The notes beneath the pieces were generated by a model. The model did no database searches, was not told the origin of the DNA, and saw nothing but the letters and a program-made list of their open reading frames with translations. From positions 124,001-188,000 of the forward strand of contig NZ_PPDJ01000008.1 of the NCBI RefSeq assembly GCF_002903145.1: a stretch of 64,000 nucleotides of DNA. Direction: 5' to 3'. The position numbers were made by a program, and so were the translations under genes. Source of the stretch: Halobacteriovorax sp. DA5. GTDB lineage: Bacteria; Bdellovibrionota; Bacteriovoracia; Bacteriovoracales; Bacteriovoracaceae. Position 1 is the first letter of the stretch. Each line of letters opens with the position of its first letter. Of the stretch, positions 8,859-17,076 are shown piece after piece.

Positions 8859-8999
8859 CAATACCCATAACGGTTACTCGGAAATATTCTTGAGAGAAAA
8901 GTGGAAGATTTTTTACTTTTTTGGACGCAGTATTTGCTACGATGACAATATGATACCGAACAACTCCGACCGACTACTAAAGGAGCTCAGGAGAATCAA

Positions 9000-9305
9000 T
9001 TACTTAAGAAACAAATCGTTCAAATCAAGCATATACTGGAGCATTTCACTCGGTGATTTAATTTTATAATCAATAGGAAATCTATTTTTTAATGAAGTAT
9101 TAATAAATGCAAAATCATTATTAGCAACATAGTGCTTACTTCTTAAATTTGATAATTTAAAATTACAATCTTGAAATTTTACAACAACGACTAATCCAGA
9201 TTTGAGAGTAGCTTTAATTGTTTTTAAAATTTGCGAAAAAGGAATTTCAATACTAGATTCTTCGTTAGAAATAACAGCGTAATCTTGATGTAAATGTATA
9301 TACAC
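9000..9305 (-). CDS. Small unknown protein
   Basis: 101 residues starting at GTG 9305, directly after the stop of the heptose adenylyltransferase, with AAGG about 10 bases upstream. Predicted mixed alpha/beta, soluble, no signal peptide or cysteine motif. I recognise no family. It is the last gene of the rsmE-RDD-rfaE run and probably translationally coupled to its neighbour. It could be species-specific; the tight spacing is the main evidence that it is real. Confidence 0.6.
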   Translation of the reverse strand: MYIHLHQDYAVISNEESSIEIPFSQILKTIKATLKSGLVVVVKFQDCNFKLSNLRSKHYVANNDFAFINTSLKNRFPIDYKIKSPSEMLQYMLDLNDLFLK

Positions 9306-9764
9306 TTACGATCTACCTTGAATCTTTTCGATTAAATTCGTCGTAGAATAGCCGTCTTCAAAGTTTAGACTTAGCACTTGTCCACCATTGGCCGTTACAA
9401 CATCATGTCCAACAATTTGCTCAATGGCCCAGTCACCACCTTTAACTAGAGTATTTGGTAAAACAGCATTAATCAATTCATACGGCGTATCTTCATCAAA
9501 AATAAAAACCTTATCAACGGCTTTTAAATTTTCAAGCATAAATTGGCGATCATTCTCTGGATTAACAGGTCTATCTTCACCTTTCAAACGCTTAACGCTG
9601 CTATCTGAATTAAGTCCAATGATAAGTACATCACCGAGCTTCTTCGCTTCATTTAAGTACATTAAATGTCCACGATGGAGAATATCAAAGCAGCCATTAG
9701 TAAAAACAATTTTTTGCCCACTAAAGTTAGCTTCAACATAATCCTTTGCTTCTTGATATTTCAT
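9306..9764 (-). CDS. rfaE2: D-glycero-beta-D-manno-heptose 1-phosphate adenylyltransferase
   Basis: 152 residues, the size of the stand-alone cytidylyltransferase-fold half of HldE. FTNGCFDILHRGH (about 21-33) is the nucleotide-binding HxGH motif, with the later STTNLIEKI element at the C-terminus. It transfers AMP to heptose-1-phosphate, giving the ADP-heptose used for LPS inner core. The kinase half (RfaE1) is not in this window. It overlaps the RDD gene by one base. The glycosyltransferase at 130-1803 is a possible user of the product. Confidence 0.93.
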   Translation of the reverse strand: MKYQEAKDYVEANFSGQKIVFTNGCFDILHRGHLMYLNEAKKLGDVLIIGLNSDSSVKRLKGEDRPVNPENDRQFMLENLKAVDKVFIFDEDTPYELINAVLPNTLVKGGDWAIEQIVGHDVVTANGGQVLSLNFEDGYSTTNLIEKIQGRS

Positions 9765-10477
9765 TACTTACTCTTTTTTAAACTATTTCCAAAGAACTTC
9801 TTATCAAGTCCTAGAATATATGGAAGACCTAAAAGTGGAATTGAAATGAATTCAAATAAAGTTCTTTCAATAATAGTATTAAATGCTGCTTCATTAGAAA
9901 GCTTTGGTTTTAATCCACAGATGTATTGACCAAAAGTAGGTCTATAAACTGATGTTATACGATAGATAATATGAATCAGTACAAATAAAGCAATCAAAAA
10001 TCTATAATTTGAATTTTGAAGTGTGATTTCAATAAATGACTCTTGAGGTAGGCCACTTACTAAAAACATTGCAGCTAATGTGACAGCAAAAACAACTAAA
10101 GACACACTCATATCAATTATGTAAGAAGCAAAACGCCTTGCAATTGAAACATCTTGAGCTTTACTCTTAATTTCAATTTCACGATTTACTTTAGGAATCT
10201 CAGACTCAGTTCCTTTACGATAGAAAGCTTCAAGTTCTGATGGAACACTCATTTCTTTTTCACGGCCAAGAACTTTATTAAAGTTATTAACATGTGACTG
10301 AGTTGGTGTAACTTCAACTCTGGCACTTTTTAATACTTCTTTACTTGCTCTTCCATGGTGAAAGCCTAGACCTTCATTAATTGGCTTAAATGGTATATCT
10401 TCAATTTCAAAGTCTTCAAATTCTTCGAAGTCATTTAAATTTATTGGTTTCTTATTATGTTGTGTATCTAAATTCAT
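9764..10477 (-). CDS. RDD-family membrane protein
   Basis: 237 residues. The first 120 are hydrophilic and cytoplasmic; then ARRFASYIIDMSVSL begins the RDD domain, whose Arg and Asp residues name the family. About three membrane helices follow, with the typical PTFGQYICGLK loop before the last. Function of RDD proteins is largely unknown; some have been linked to ion transport. The last codons overlap the rfaE2 start. Confidence 0.8.
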   Translation of the reverse strand: MNLDTQHNKKPINLNDFEEFEDFEIEDIPFKPINEGLGFHHGRASKEVLKSARVEVTPTQSHVNNFNKVLGREKEMSVPSELEAFYRKGTESEIPKVNREIEIKSKAQDVSIARRFASYIIDMSVSLVVFAVTLAAMFLVSGLPQESFIEITLQNSNYRFLIALFVLIHIIYRITSVYRPTFGQYICGLKPKLSNEAAFNTIIERTLFEFISIPLLGLPYILGLDKKFFGNSLKKSK

Positions 10478-10511
10478 CCCTGAGCCCTCTTATAATAGGA
10501 TGACACATTTT

Positions 10512-11234
10512 TTATTTAACATCAAATTTTCCAAGTACATAGCCCACAATTGTCAGTACTGCACTTTCCGTTTTGAGAATAGGTGTCGCTAGCCTAAGGC
10601 CAATTACATTATTCTCTTTAAACATAAGTTCTTCTTCACGGTTAGAGAGACCACCCTCCGGTCCAATGATAATTAAAATACGTTTATCTTTGATGCTTTT
10701 AATGTCTTCGATATCATTACCATTTGCACGGGATAATGTCGTTAGGAATATATAATCATACTGATGGAAGATCTCAAAAAGAGCATCTAAACTAGCAGTT
10801 TCATGATGCACAATCGGCATATAAGGATTATTAGATTGAATTAACGAGCTTTCAATTACAGAGCTAACACGATCAAAGTTCTTTATTGACCAGTTAGAAT
10901 AATCTGCTTGAAACGGAAATACTTCAGAGATACCGACTTGAGTTGCATTCTTAAGTGCGTTTTCAAAAGCCTCTCTTTTTGGAAGACCTATTGCTAAGTC
11001 GATATTTGAAAACTTATCTACTTTCTCAAAGGATTTTATTTTAAGAGAAACTTCTCTCTTGGTGCAATTTATAACTTCACTTGTATAACGACCACCTTGA
11101 CCATCAAGTAGTAGTACTTCATCGCCTTTTTTAACTCTTACGACTTTAATTAAGTGGTGGCTTCGATCATCTGAAAAGCTTAGTATTCCATCAATCGATG
11201 GAGAAAGATCATCTCGAGTATAAATAGCACGCAT
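10512..11234 (-). CDS. rsmE: 16S rRNA (uracil-1498-N3)-methyltransferase
   Basis: 240 residues, normal for RsmE. The N-terminal PUA-like domain has the HHLIKVVRVKKGD segment. The SPOUT methyltransferase knot has IIGPEGGLSNREE near residue 190 and LRLATPILKTESAVL near the end, both family hallmarks. It methylates U1498 of 16S rRNA in the 30S subunit. It follows prmA by 3 bases, the common rsmE-prmA pairing, so both translation-apparatus methylases are probably made together. Confidence 0.95.
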   Translation of the reverse strand: MRAIYTRDDLSPSIDGILSFSDDRSHHLIKVVRVKKGDEVLLLDGQGGRYTSEVINCTKREVSLKIKSFEKVDKFSNIDLAIGLPKREAFENALKNATQVGISEVFPFQADYSNWSIKNFDRVSSVIESSLIQSNNPYMPIVHHETASLDALFEIFHQYDYIFLTTLSRANGNDIEDIKSIKDKRILIIIGPEGGLSNREEELMFKENNVIGLRLATPILKTESAVLTIVGYVLGKFDVK

Positions 11235-11237
11235 GAA

Positions 11238-12206
11238 CTACTCCTTTCTTAAAAGAATTGCAGACCAATCACCTTTAGATAATACATCAATTTTCTTCAA
11301 AGACTTATACTCTTCAATTACATCATTAACTTGTTCATTTAAGATTCCAGATAAAACTAAATAACCATTATCATCTAGGGAATCTAGGAGTACTTCCTTT
11401 TCTGAAACAAGAACATGCATAAGTATATTTGCAAAAACTAACTTGTACTTATCATCAAGATTAAAGCGTTTACGAGCAACTAGTCGATGTCCATTTAAGC
11501 GATCTTCATCTAAATTAAGTTTTAAGTTTTCATGACAATTATCAAGTGCTGCTGGATCAATATCAACAAAGTCTACGAGCATATTACTCTTTTTGATTGC
11601 ACCAATACCTAGAATTCCAGATCCACATCCAAAGTCTAGACACAGATCTTTATCCTTAAATGAATCCTTAACGGCCATAAAATGTTTCAAGCATAAATAA
11701 GTTGTTTCATGCTCACCTGTACCGAAGCCCATTCCAGGAATAATATAGATATTGTTATTATTTGATTTGTAATCTTCTTCTTTAAACCATTCAGGAATTA
11801 CACTTAGCTCTGGAGTTACTTCAATAGGTGCATAGTGCTTTTTCCAAACTTCATTCCAATCTGAGTATTCCTCATCCTTAACTTCAATAGATAAGTCCAT
11901 ACCTTCAATCGCTTTAACAAAATCATGGGCCCTATTAATGTCACCTTGGAAGAAAAAGTAATTAAACTTTTTCACATCTTGGTCATCTGATATATCAACG
12001 ACTTCATCAATAACAGATTCTGGAACATCTCCACCAGAATAGGCTCTTTCTCCTAAAATTTCATCAACACGAGCTTCTTCCATTGAGAATTCTTCAATCC
12101 CATCAACTTCAAAGTCATTAAGGGCGATTTTATTTACTTCTTCACATTGTGAGCTACTTTGAAACTCGATCGTAACAATTTTAAAGATTTCAGTTTTTAC
12201 AGACAT
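11238..12206 (-). CDS. prmA: Ribosomal protein L11 methyltransferase
   Basis: About 322 residues. The S-adenosylmethionine site is clear: GMGFGTGEHETT, then LDFGCGSGILGIGA, with FANILMHVL as the catalytic NxLxx-type segment. It trimethylates ribosomal protein L11. The frame extends to a TTG at 12212, but the ATG at 12206 is preferred because AAAGGAAA lies at correct spacing upstream. The start overlaps the 3' end of the peptide-binding protein gene by 17 bases. The N-terminal domain (about 1-110) is more acidic than usual. Confidence 0.93.
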   Translation of the reverse strand: MSVKTEIFKIVTIEFQSSSQCEEVNKIALNDFEVDGIEEFSMEEARVDEILGERAYSGGDVPESVIDEVVDISDDQDVKKFNYFFFQGDINRAHDFVKAIEGMDLSIEVKDEEYSDWNEVWKKHYAPIEVTPELSVIPEWFKEEDYKSNNNNIYIIPGMGFGTGEHETTYLCLKHFMAVKDSFKDKDLCLDFGCGSGILGIGAIKKSNMLVDFVDIDPAALDNCHENLKLNLDEDRLNGHRLVARKRFNLDDKYKLVFANILMHVLVSEKEVLLDSLDDNGYLVLSGILNEQVNDVIEEYKSLKKIDVLSKGDWSAILLRKE

Positions 12207-13710
12207 TCTCAATTTCCTTTAAAACTAGAAAGTTTCCATTTGGATAAATCTCTTTCAGTTTTATACATTTACTCATCACCCAAATAACATGCGGGTGCCA
12301 TAAACTAATATATGGGTATTGTTCGTTTACTACAATATTGGCTTTTTTATAAAGAGCAACTTCCTTCTTCTTATCAATAGTTTGCTCTGCCTTTACAATT
12401 AAATTATCGAATTCTTTATTATCAAAAAAGACACGATTTGCACCTTTTGGGGCCATATTTTCAGAGTAAAAAGCGAACTTAAGCATATCTTGACCAGTAA
12501 AGCCGATCCAACGCCCTAAATAAAGATCATATTCCCCTCTTTTGACTCCCCTAAGAAATGTTCCCCACTCCTGAGGGACAACATTAACAACGAGACCAAA
12601 TTTTTCGAATTCATTCTTGATAATTGTAACAAGTTCTTGTTGAAACTTATTACTACTAGTCTTCCAAGTTAGAGAGAATGTCTTACCTTCTGGGTCGTAC
12701 CAAACACCATTCTTCCTTACAAAGCCCGCTTTTAAAAAAAGATCATAAGCGACTTTAGGATCAAACTCATCGACGGGCATGTCTATATAGAAACTCTTAA
12801 ATGATTTTGCGAACAGTCCATTAGATGCAACAGCATTATTTTTAAATTTATATTCTATAATTTTGTTACGTGGAACGAGATGGCTTAACGCCTTTCTAAT
12901 ATTAACATTTTGTAGAACACCCTTCTTTTGATTTAGTCCTATAAAATTATAATCTGTTCCCAAAACCTTTTGAACATTCACATCACTATTCTTTTCTAAG
13001 TAGTTAACCTTACGAGGTGAAATATTAGCGACAGAAAGATCAATCTCACCTTTAATAAGCTTCAAAGAAAGGGTTGTTTCATCTTTAACGACAACAAAAT
13101 TTAAATCATAATGACCTTTCTTAAGTGACTTCAAGTCGATTTGTAGTGGAGCAATTTTAGTAATCTTATAATCACCTGCACCTACAATATCGACCATTTC
13201 AACCTTATCGACAACGTCGTAATTAGGAATTTGAATAATTTTAAATAGAACTAAGTTGGGAAGATGATCAAGGCCAAAACTCTTATAAATTAATTCGAAT
13301 GTTAATTTATCTATAATCTTAACTTCTGTTATATTTCCAAATGCGAATCTAAAAATTGATTTGATCTTAGCCGTTTCTGTGAAATAAAAATGAGACTTTT
13401 GAACATCTTTAGAAGTTAATTCTTCACCGTTAGAAAATTTGAGACCTGGCTTAAGTTTAAAGCGAATCTTATAATTTTCCTTTGTGCGAAATTCCTTGAA
13501 CGATTCACACAACTGACAAATAGGTTGCATATTACTGTCAAAGTCGATTAGTGATGCATTAATAAGACGATTGATATTTTGCGAATTTGCATCAGTTGAA
13601 AAAAATGGGCTTAAGCTATTAGGCGATGATGAGATTGCGACATTAAGACTCGCTCCGTAAACCATTGAACTTAGGAAAGAAATTAGCAAAATAGATAAAA
13701 TTCTAGACAT
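12190..13710 (-). CDS. Extracellular solute-binding protein, family 5 (peptide ABC transporter type)
   Basis: 506 residues. A signal peptide (MSRILSILLISFLSSMVYGA) leads into a DppA/OppA-like periplasmic binding protein: SSPNSLSPFFSTDAN, then LKPGLKFSNGEELTSKDV near residue 87-104, and DPKVAYDLFLKAGF further on. No lipobox cysteine, so it is probably free in the periplasm. No permease or ATPase genes lie next to it; it may serve a transporter encoded elsewhere. The ligand cannot be read from the sequence. Confidence 0.85.
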   Translation of the reverse strand: MSRILSILLISFLSSMVYGASLNVAISSSPNSLSPFFSTDANSQNINRLINASLIDFDSNMQPICQLCESFKEFRTKENYKIRFKLKPGLKFSNGEELTSKDVQKSHFYFTETAKIKSIFRFAFGNITEVKIIDKLTFELIYKSFGLDHLPNLVLFKIIQIPNYDVVDKVEMVDIVGAGDYKITKIAPLQIDLKSLKKGHYDLNFVVVKDETTLSLKLIKGEIDLSVANISPRKVNYLEKNSDVNVQKVLGTDYNFIGLNQKKGVLQNVNIRKALSHLVPRNKIIEYKFKNNAVASNGLFAKSFKSFYIDMPVDEFDPKVAYDLFLKAGFVRKNGVWYDPEGKTFSLTWKTSSNKFQQELVTIIKNEFEKFGLVVNVVPQEWGTFLRGVKRGEYDLYLGRWIGFTGQDMLKFAFYSENMAPKGANRVFFDNKEFDNLIVKAEQTIDKKKEVALYKKANIVVNEQYPYISLWHPHVIWVMSKCIKLKEIYPNGNFLVLKEIENVCKN

Positions 13711-13824
13711 CGAATATCCCTGACGAATGACACAAATGTAATTATTATAAGATTATCACCTCTTTTATTTGATGTGAACTCAATCTGTGATAAGTTACTG
13801 AAAACATTCAAACAAAGGTCATCT

Positions 13825-14475
13825 ATGAAGCTAATTGGAATCACTGGTGGTTCAGGTTCAGGAAAAACTACTTTTGCATCAAAGGTAATTTCTAAACTAC
13901 CAAAAGAGAAAGTGTCAGTTCTATCAATGGACTCTTACTATCTACCAGAGCAACCAAAAGAGCATTATACGAAATCAGGACGACCAAATTACGACCATCC
14001 TCAAGCATTTGACTGGCCTCTCCTTCAACAACATATTACAGCACTGAAGAATGACGAGTCGATTGAAGTTCCAAATTACGATTTCAAAACGAGTAATCGT
14101 ACCGCTACAACGACGACTTTAAAACCTACACCAGTTGTTCTCTTTGAAGGAATCTTCACACTTTTTGATCAAGAAATTAGAGAGAAATTAGATATACGTT
14201 GCTTTCTCCATGTTGAAGCAGATATTCGCTTCACAAGAAGACTTAATCGAGATGTTGCAGAAAGAGGTAGAAGTTTAGAAAGTGTTATCAATCAATACTA
14301 CGATAGCGTACGTCCAATGTATGAAAAGTTTTTAGCACCTCAAAGACAATATGCAGACTTCATCGTTGGAGAAGAAACTGATGTTGCATCTGAGATATTA
14401 GCTGCAAGATTACTACAATTAGTTGAACACAATAAAGAATTCGAATTATTGCTGAATTCGACAAAAGGATCTTAA
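13825..14475 (+). CDS. udk: Uridine kinase
   Basis: 216 residues from the ATG at 13825, which has AAAGG 6 bases upstream; the longer frame from GTG 13774 lacks a ribosome-binding site. Phosphorylates uridine and cytidine in pyrimidine salvage. The P-loop GGSGSGKTT is at 8-16, followed by SMDSYY, PNYDHPQAFDW and VVLFEGIFTL, all family hallmarks. The stop overlaps the next ATG by one base (TAATG), so it is coupled to the RNase J gene. Confidence 0.93.
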   Translation: MKLIGITGGSGSGKTTFASKVISKLPKEKVSVLSMDSYYLPEQPKEHYTKSGRPNYDHPQAFDWPLLQQHITALKNDESIEVPNYDFKTSNRTATTTTLKPTPVVLFEGIFTLFDQEIREKLDIRCFLHVEADIRFTRRLNRDVAERGRSLESVINQYYDSVRPMYEKFLAPQRQYADFIVGEETDVASEILAARLLQLVEHNKEFELLLNSTKGS

Positions 14476-16082
14476 TGTCTAACTTAAATATTTCACCTCT
14501 CGGCGGAGTTGGACAGATTGGTTCTAACGCGACTTTAGTATCATATAAAAATACAAACCTGATTATCGATAGTGGAATTCTATTTCCTTACGAAGACTGT
14601 TTTGATATCAACTACTTGATTCCAGATTTAAAAAATGTTGAAGTTGAGATTGATGCTTTAATTATTACTCACGGCCACGAAGATCATATTGGTGCGATAT
14701 CTCACTATATTGAAAGATTTCCTGAAGCAGAAGTATATGCTCCAACTTTCGCAAAAGAACTAATTGAAGATAAATTATCGTATTTGAATCTTTCAAAAAA
14801 AATAAATCGCTTAGAGAGTCAATTAATCCTCAATGAAATTGAAATAGACATCGTCCATGTTAATCACTCTATTCCAAACACTAAAGGGATTCATCTTGGT
14901 ATCAAAGAAATCGATACTGGAGTGCTTTTTATTTCCGATTTCAAGTGTGATTTTAATTCGGAATACGAGGAACCTATTGAATTAGAAAAGATCAATCTTC
15001 TGTCTAAGAAATTTAGTAATAGAATTGCAATGCTAGATTCTACAAATATTACAAGCAGCAATGATAGAACGACATCAGAGTCGGAACTAAAAAAAGACTT
15101 ATCCACTTTTATTTCAGACGCTAAGGGACGAGTATTCATAACTTGCTTTGCTTCTAACATTCATCGCCTACAAACTATTTTCAATATTGCTCAAGAACTC
15201 AAATTGAAAGTCGTTCCCTATGGTCGTTCATTACTTAAGTACACACAAATTGCTAGAGAATGTGAAATCTTCAATGATCATGGACTAGTGCGTGAAGTTG
15301 AGTCAGTAGCAGACTTAAAGAAAAAACATATTATTCTTTGCTCAGGTAGCCAAGGCGAGTTCAGAGGAACAGTAAAAAGAATTACAAGTACAAGTGATAA
15401 GTATTATAAACTTAATGAAACCGATACTTTCATCTTTAGTTCAAAAGCTATACCGGGAAATGAAAAAAAATTATCTCTTCTTTATAATGAAATTACAGAT
15501 AAGGGTTGTGAAGTCATAACACATTACAATGGAATGATTCACGCATCTGGCCATCCTGGTAAAGCAGACCTTAAAGATGTATACGATCACTATAAACCAA
15601 CGATTGCTATTCCAATTCATGGGGAAACATATTTTCTAAGAAAGCATTGCGAATTTATAAAATCAATCCTTCCTAATACACAAGCTATTGAGATTAAAAA
15701 TCACGACTGCATTTCATTTACACAAGATGGTAAATTAAAAGTTAATCGTTCACAGGAGATTCCTCCAATTTTAATCCACGGCAATAGAATTGTTATTGAG
15801 CGCGAAAAAATTTCAGAAAGAAGAAAAATGGCCACCCTCGGTACAGTCTTTGTTTCTATTTCAAATAATAGTCTAAAACGTTCAAAACATAGAGTTCACG
15901 TAACAACAATGGGGATACCTGAGGATTCAGATCAAATTAGTCAACTACAAGAAATTTGCTTTGATTACTTTAACGAAAATGGAACGATCGATCAGAGAAC
16001 AGAACGCATCAGGGTAGCGGTAAGAAGATATTTTCAAAATATACTAGGATATAGGCCTCTGGCCATTGTTCATATTTGCTAA
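14475..16082 (+). CDS. rnj: Ribonuclease J
   Basis: 535 residues, typical of RNase J, a metallo-beta-lactamase/beta-CASP nuclease acting on mRNA 5' ends and internally. The zinc site HGHEDH is at 66-71; PLGGVGQIGSN opens the protein; the beta-CASP part includes FSSKAIPGNEKK and the late HASGHPGKADL motif and GETYFLRKH. The C-terminal domain (about 450-535) is present. Cytoplasmic. Co-translated with udk. RNase J is best known from Firmicutes and Actinobacteria but occurs in delta-type proteobacterial lineages. Confidence 0.93.
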   Translation: MSNLNISPLGGVGQIGSNATLVSYKNTNLIIDSGILFPYEDCFDINYLIPDLKNVEVEIDALIITHGHEDHIGAISHYIERFPEAEVYAPTFAKELIEDKLSYLNLSKKINRLESQLILNEIEIDIVHVNHSIPNTKGIHLGIKEIDTGVLFISDFKCDFNSEYEEPIELEKINLLSKKFSNRIAMLDSTNITSSNDRTTSESELKKDLSTFISDAKGRVFITCFASNIHRLQTIFNIAQELKLKVVPYGRSLLKYTQIARECEIFNDHGLVREVESVADLKKKHIILCSGSQGEFRGTVKRITSTSDKYYKLNETDTFIFSSKAIPGNEKKLSLLYNEITDKGCEVITHYNGMIHASGHPGKADLKDVYDHYKPTIAIPIHGETYFLRKHCEFIKSILPNTQAIEIKNHDCISFTQDGKLKVNRSQEIPPILIHGNRIVIEREKISERRKMATLGTVFVSISNNSLKRSKHRVHVTTMGIPEDSDQISQLQEICFDYFNENGTIDQRTERIRVAVRRYFQNILGYRPLAIVHIC

Positions 16083-16100
16083 GTCCATTAAACTAATAAC

Positions 16101-16616
16101 ATGGACAATTCAGTTATCATCATTGCATTACTTGTAATCATTGCTATTGCGCTATTTATGCTCATTGGGGTATTTGCATTCATTGCTTTTCGCAAAGAAA
16201 TAAAGAAAGAAGAAACTCAAGACGGAAAGCTAACTGATAAAATTAATAATCTCTTAGAAAAAAACAAGCCTCAAGAAAAAATTCTTGGTCTTTGTAGTAT
16301 TTGTGAAAAAGAACTTGTTGAAAATGATTACTTCAATGTTGATGCTCTTCACCTATGCCGTGAACACTTCAACTTGTACTCAAAACACGAGTGGGTATCT
16401 ATCACAAACGAAAGAACAACTAGTGAAACACCAGAAAAGGGTGTTTATATTTATAATTTTAAAAAGAATACTTGGAATAAACATAAAATCCCAACTTTCA
16501 TCTTATGCGAGTACAAAATTGATGTTGAAAGTGACTTAATTGAAACTTATGTACAATTGCACGTTCAAAAAGAAATTGAAGATGAAATGAGGGAGAGATT
16601 GAAAATAGAAAAGTAA
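16101..16616 (+). CDS. Membrane-anchored small protein with a putative zinc ribbon
   Basis: 171 residues. One strong N-terminal membrane helix (about 5-30) followed by a charged linker and a cysteine/histidine cluster: CSIC near residue 76 and CREHF near 95. The pattern could bind one zinc. The C-terminal part is soluble and acidic. No known family recognised. It follows rnj by 18 bases and precedes another unknown by 10, so it is part of the udk-rnj transcript; a role near the RNA-decay machinery at the membrane is only a guess. Confidence 0.7.
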   Translation: MDNSVIIIALLVIIAIALFMLIGVFAFIAFRKEIKKEETQDGKLTDKINNLLEKNKPQEKILGLCSICEKELVENDYFNVDALHLCREHFNLYSKHEWVSITNERTTSETPEKGVYIYNFKKNTWNKHKIPTFILCEYKIDVESDLIETYVQLHVQKEIEDEMRERLKIEK

Positions 16617-16626
16617 GGAAGTAAAA

Positions 16627-17013
16627 GTGAACGATCTTGAAATACTAAAAGGCCAAATTAATCAGATCATGAAAGAGAATAAACCAAATATTGTCTTTGA
16701 CTCTAAACATGACCGCTTAATTAGAGAATGTGAAAAGGATTTAACATCAGCTGGTTTAAAACAAAAAGTATCTTATACTATTGATGCTTTAATGCCTGAA
16801 AAAAGAGATGTGAAATTTGGTGGTGGTCAATTTAGTCGTTGGCAATATGAATTGAGCTGGCAAGAATGGGAAGGAAACTACAGACTTGTCTTAAGAAATA
16901 TTCCGCATAATAATTCAAAACTCTTAATTAAGCTTCCAGAAGATTTTAAGGCCGATACAGCAGAGCTGTTAGAATCATTCAAATCAAATATTTTAAAATC
17001 AAATTCATTATAA
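16627..17013 (+). CDS. Unknown soluble protein
   Basis: 128 residues from a GTG start with AAGGAAG upstream. A helical N-terminus is followed by a beta-rich part containing KFGGGQFSRWQYELSW and EWEGNYRLVLRNIP. No signal peptide or membrane helix; family not recognised. Last gene before the bidirectional terminator, so it closes the udk-rnj operon. Confidence 0.65.
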   Translation: MNDLEILKGQINQIMKENKPNIVFDSKHDRLIRECEKDLTSAGLKQKVSYTIDALMPEKRDVKFGGGQFSRWQYELSWQEWEGNYRLVLRNIPHNNSKLLIKLPEDFKADTAELLESFKSNILKSNSL

Positions 17014-17043
17014 AAAAAAGGGCCCTTACGGGCCCTCTTTTTT
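17012..17043. terminator. Bidirectional rho-independent terminator
   Basis: GGGCCC-TTAC-GGGCCC (17020-17035, extended by an A-T pair) is flanked by a run of A on the left and a run of T on the right. It therefore works for both the plus-strand udk operon and the minus-strand ftsZ end of the dcw cluster, which converge here. Confidence 0.9.
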
Positions 17044-17076
17044 GATGTTTCCATCAAATATACTTTGGGGGGAATC

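Noticed and set aside
8803..9069. 88-codon plus-strand open frame in the flagellin leader
   Set aside because: It runs antisense through the flagellin leader hairpins and into the neighbouring gene, with no ribosome-binding site and no recognisable protein.
13753..13796. TTATCAC/GTGATAA inverted repeat upstream of udk
   Set aside because: Only 7-base arms about 30 bases apart in AT-rich DNA; likely to occur by chance.
13774..13824. Upstream GTG start for uridine kinase
   Set aside because: No ribosome-binding site, and the P-loop would lie too far in; the ATG at 13825 has AAAGG at correct distance.
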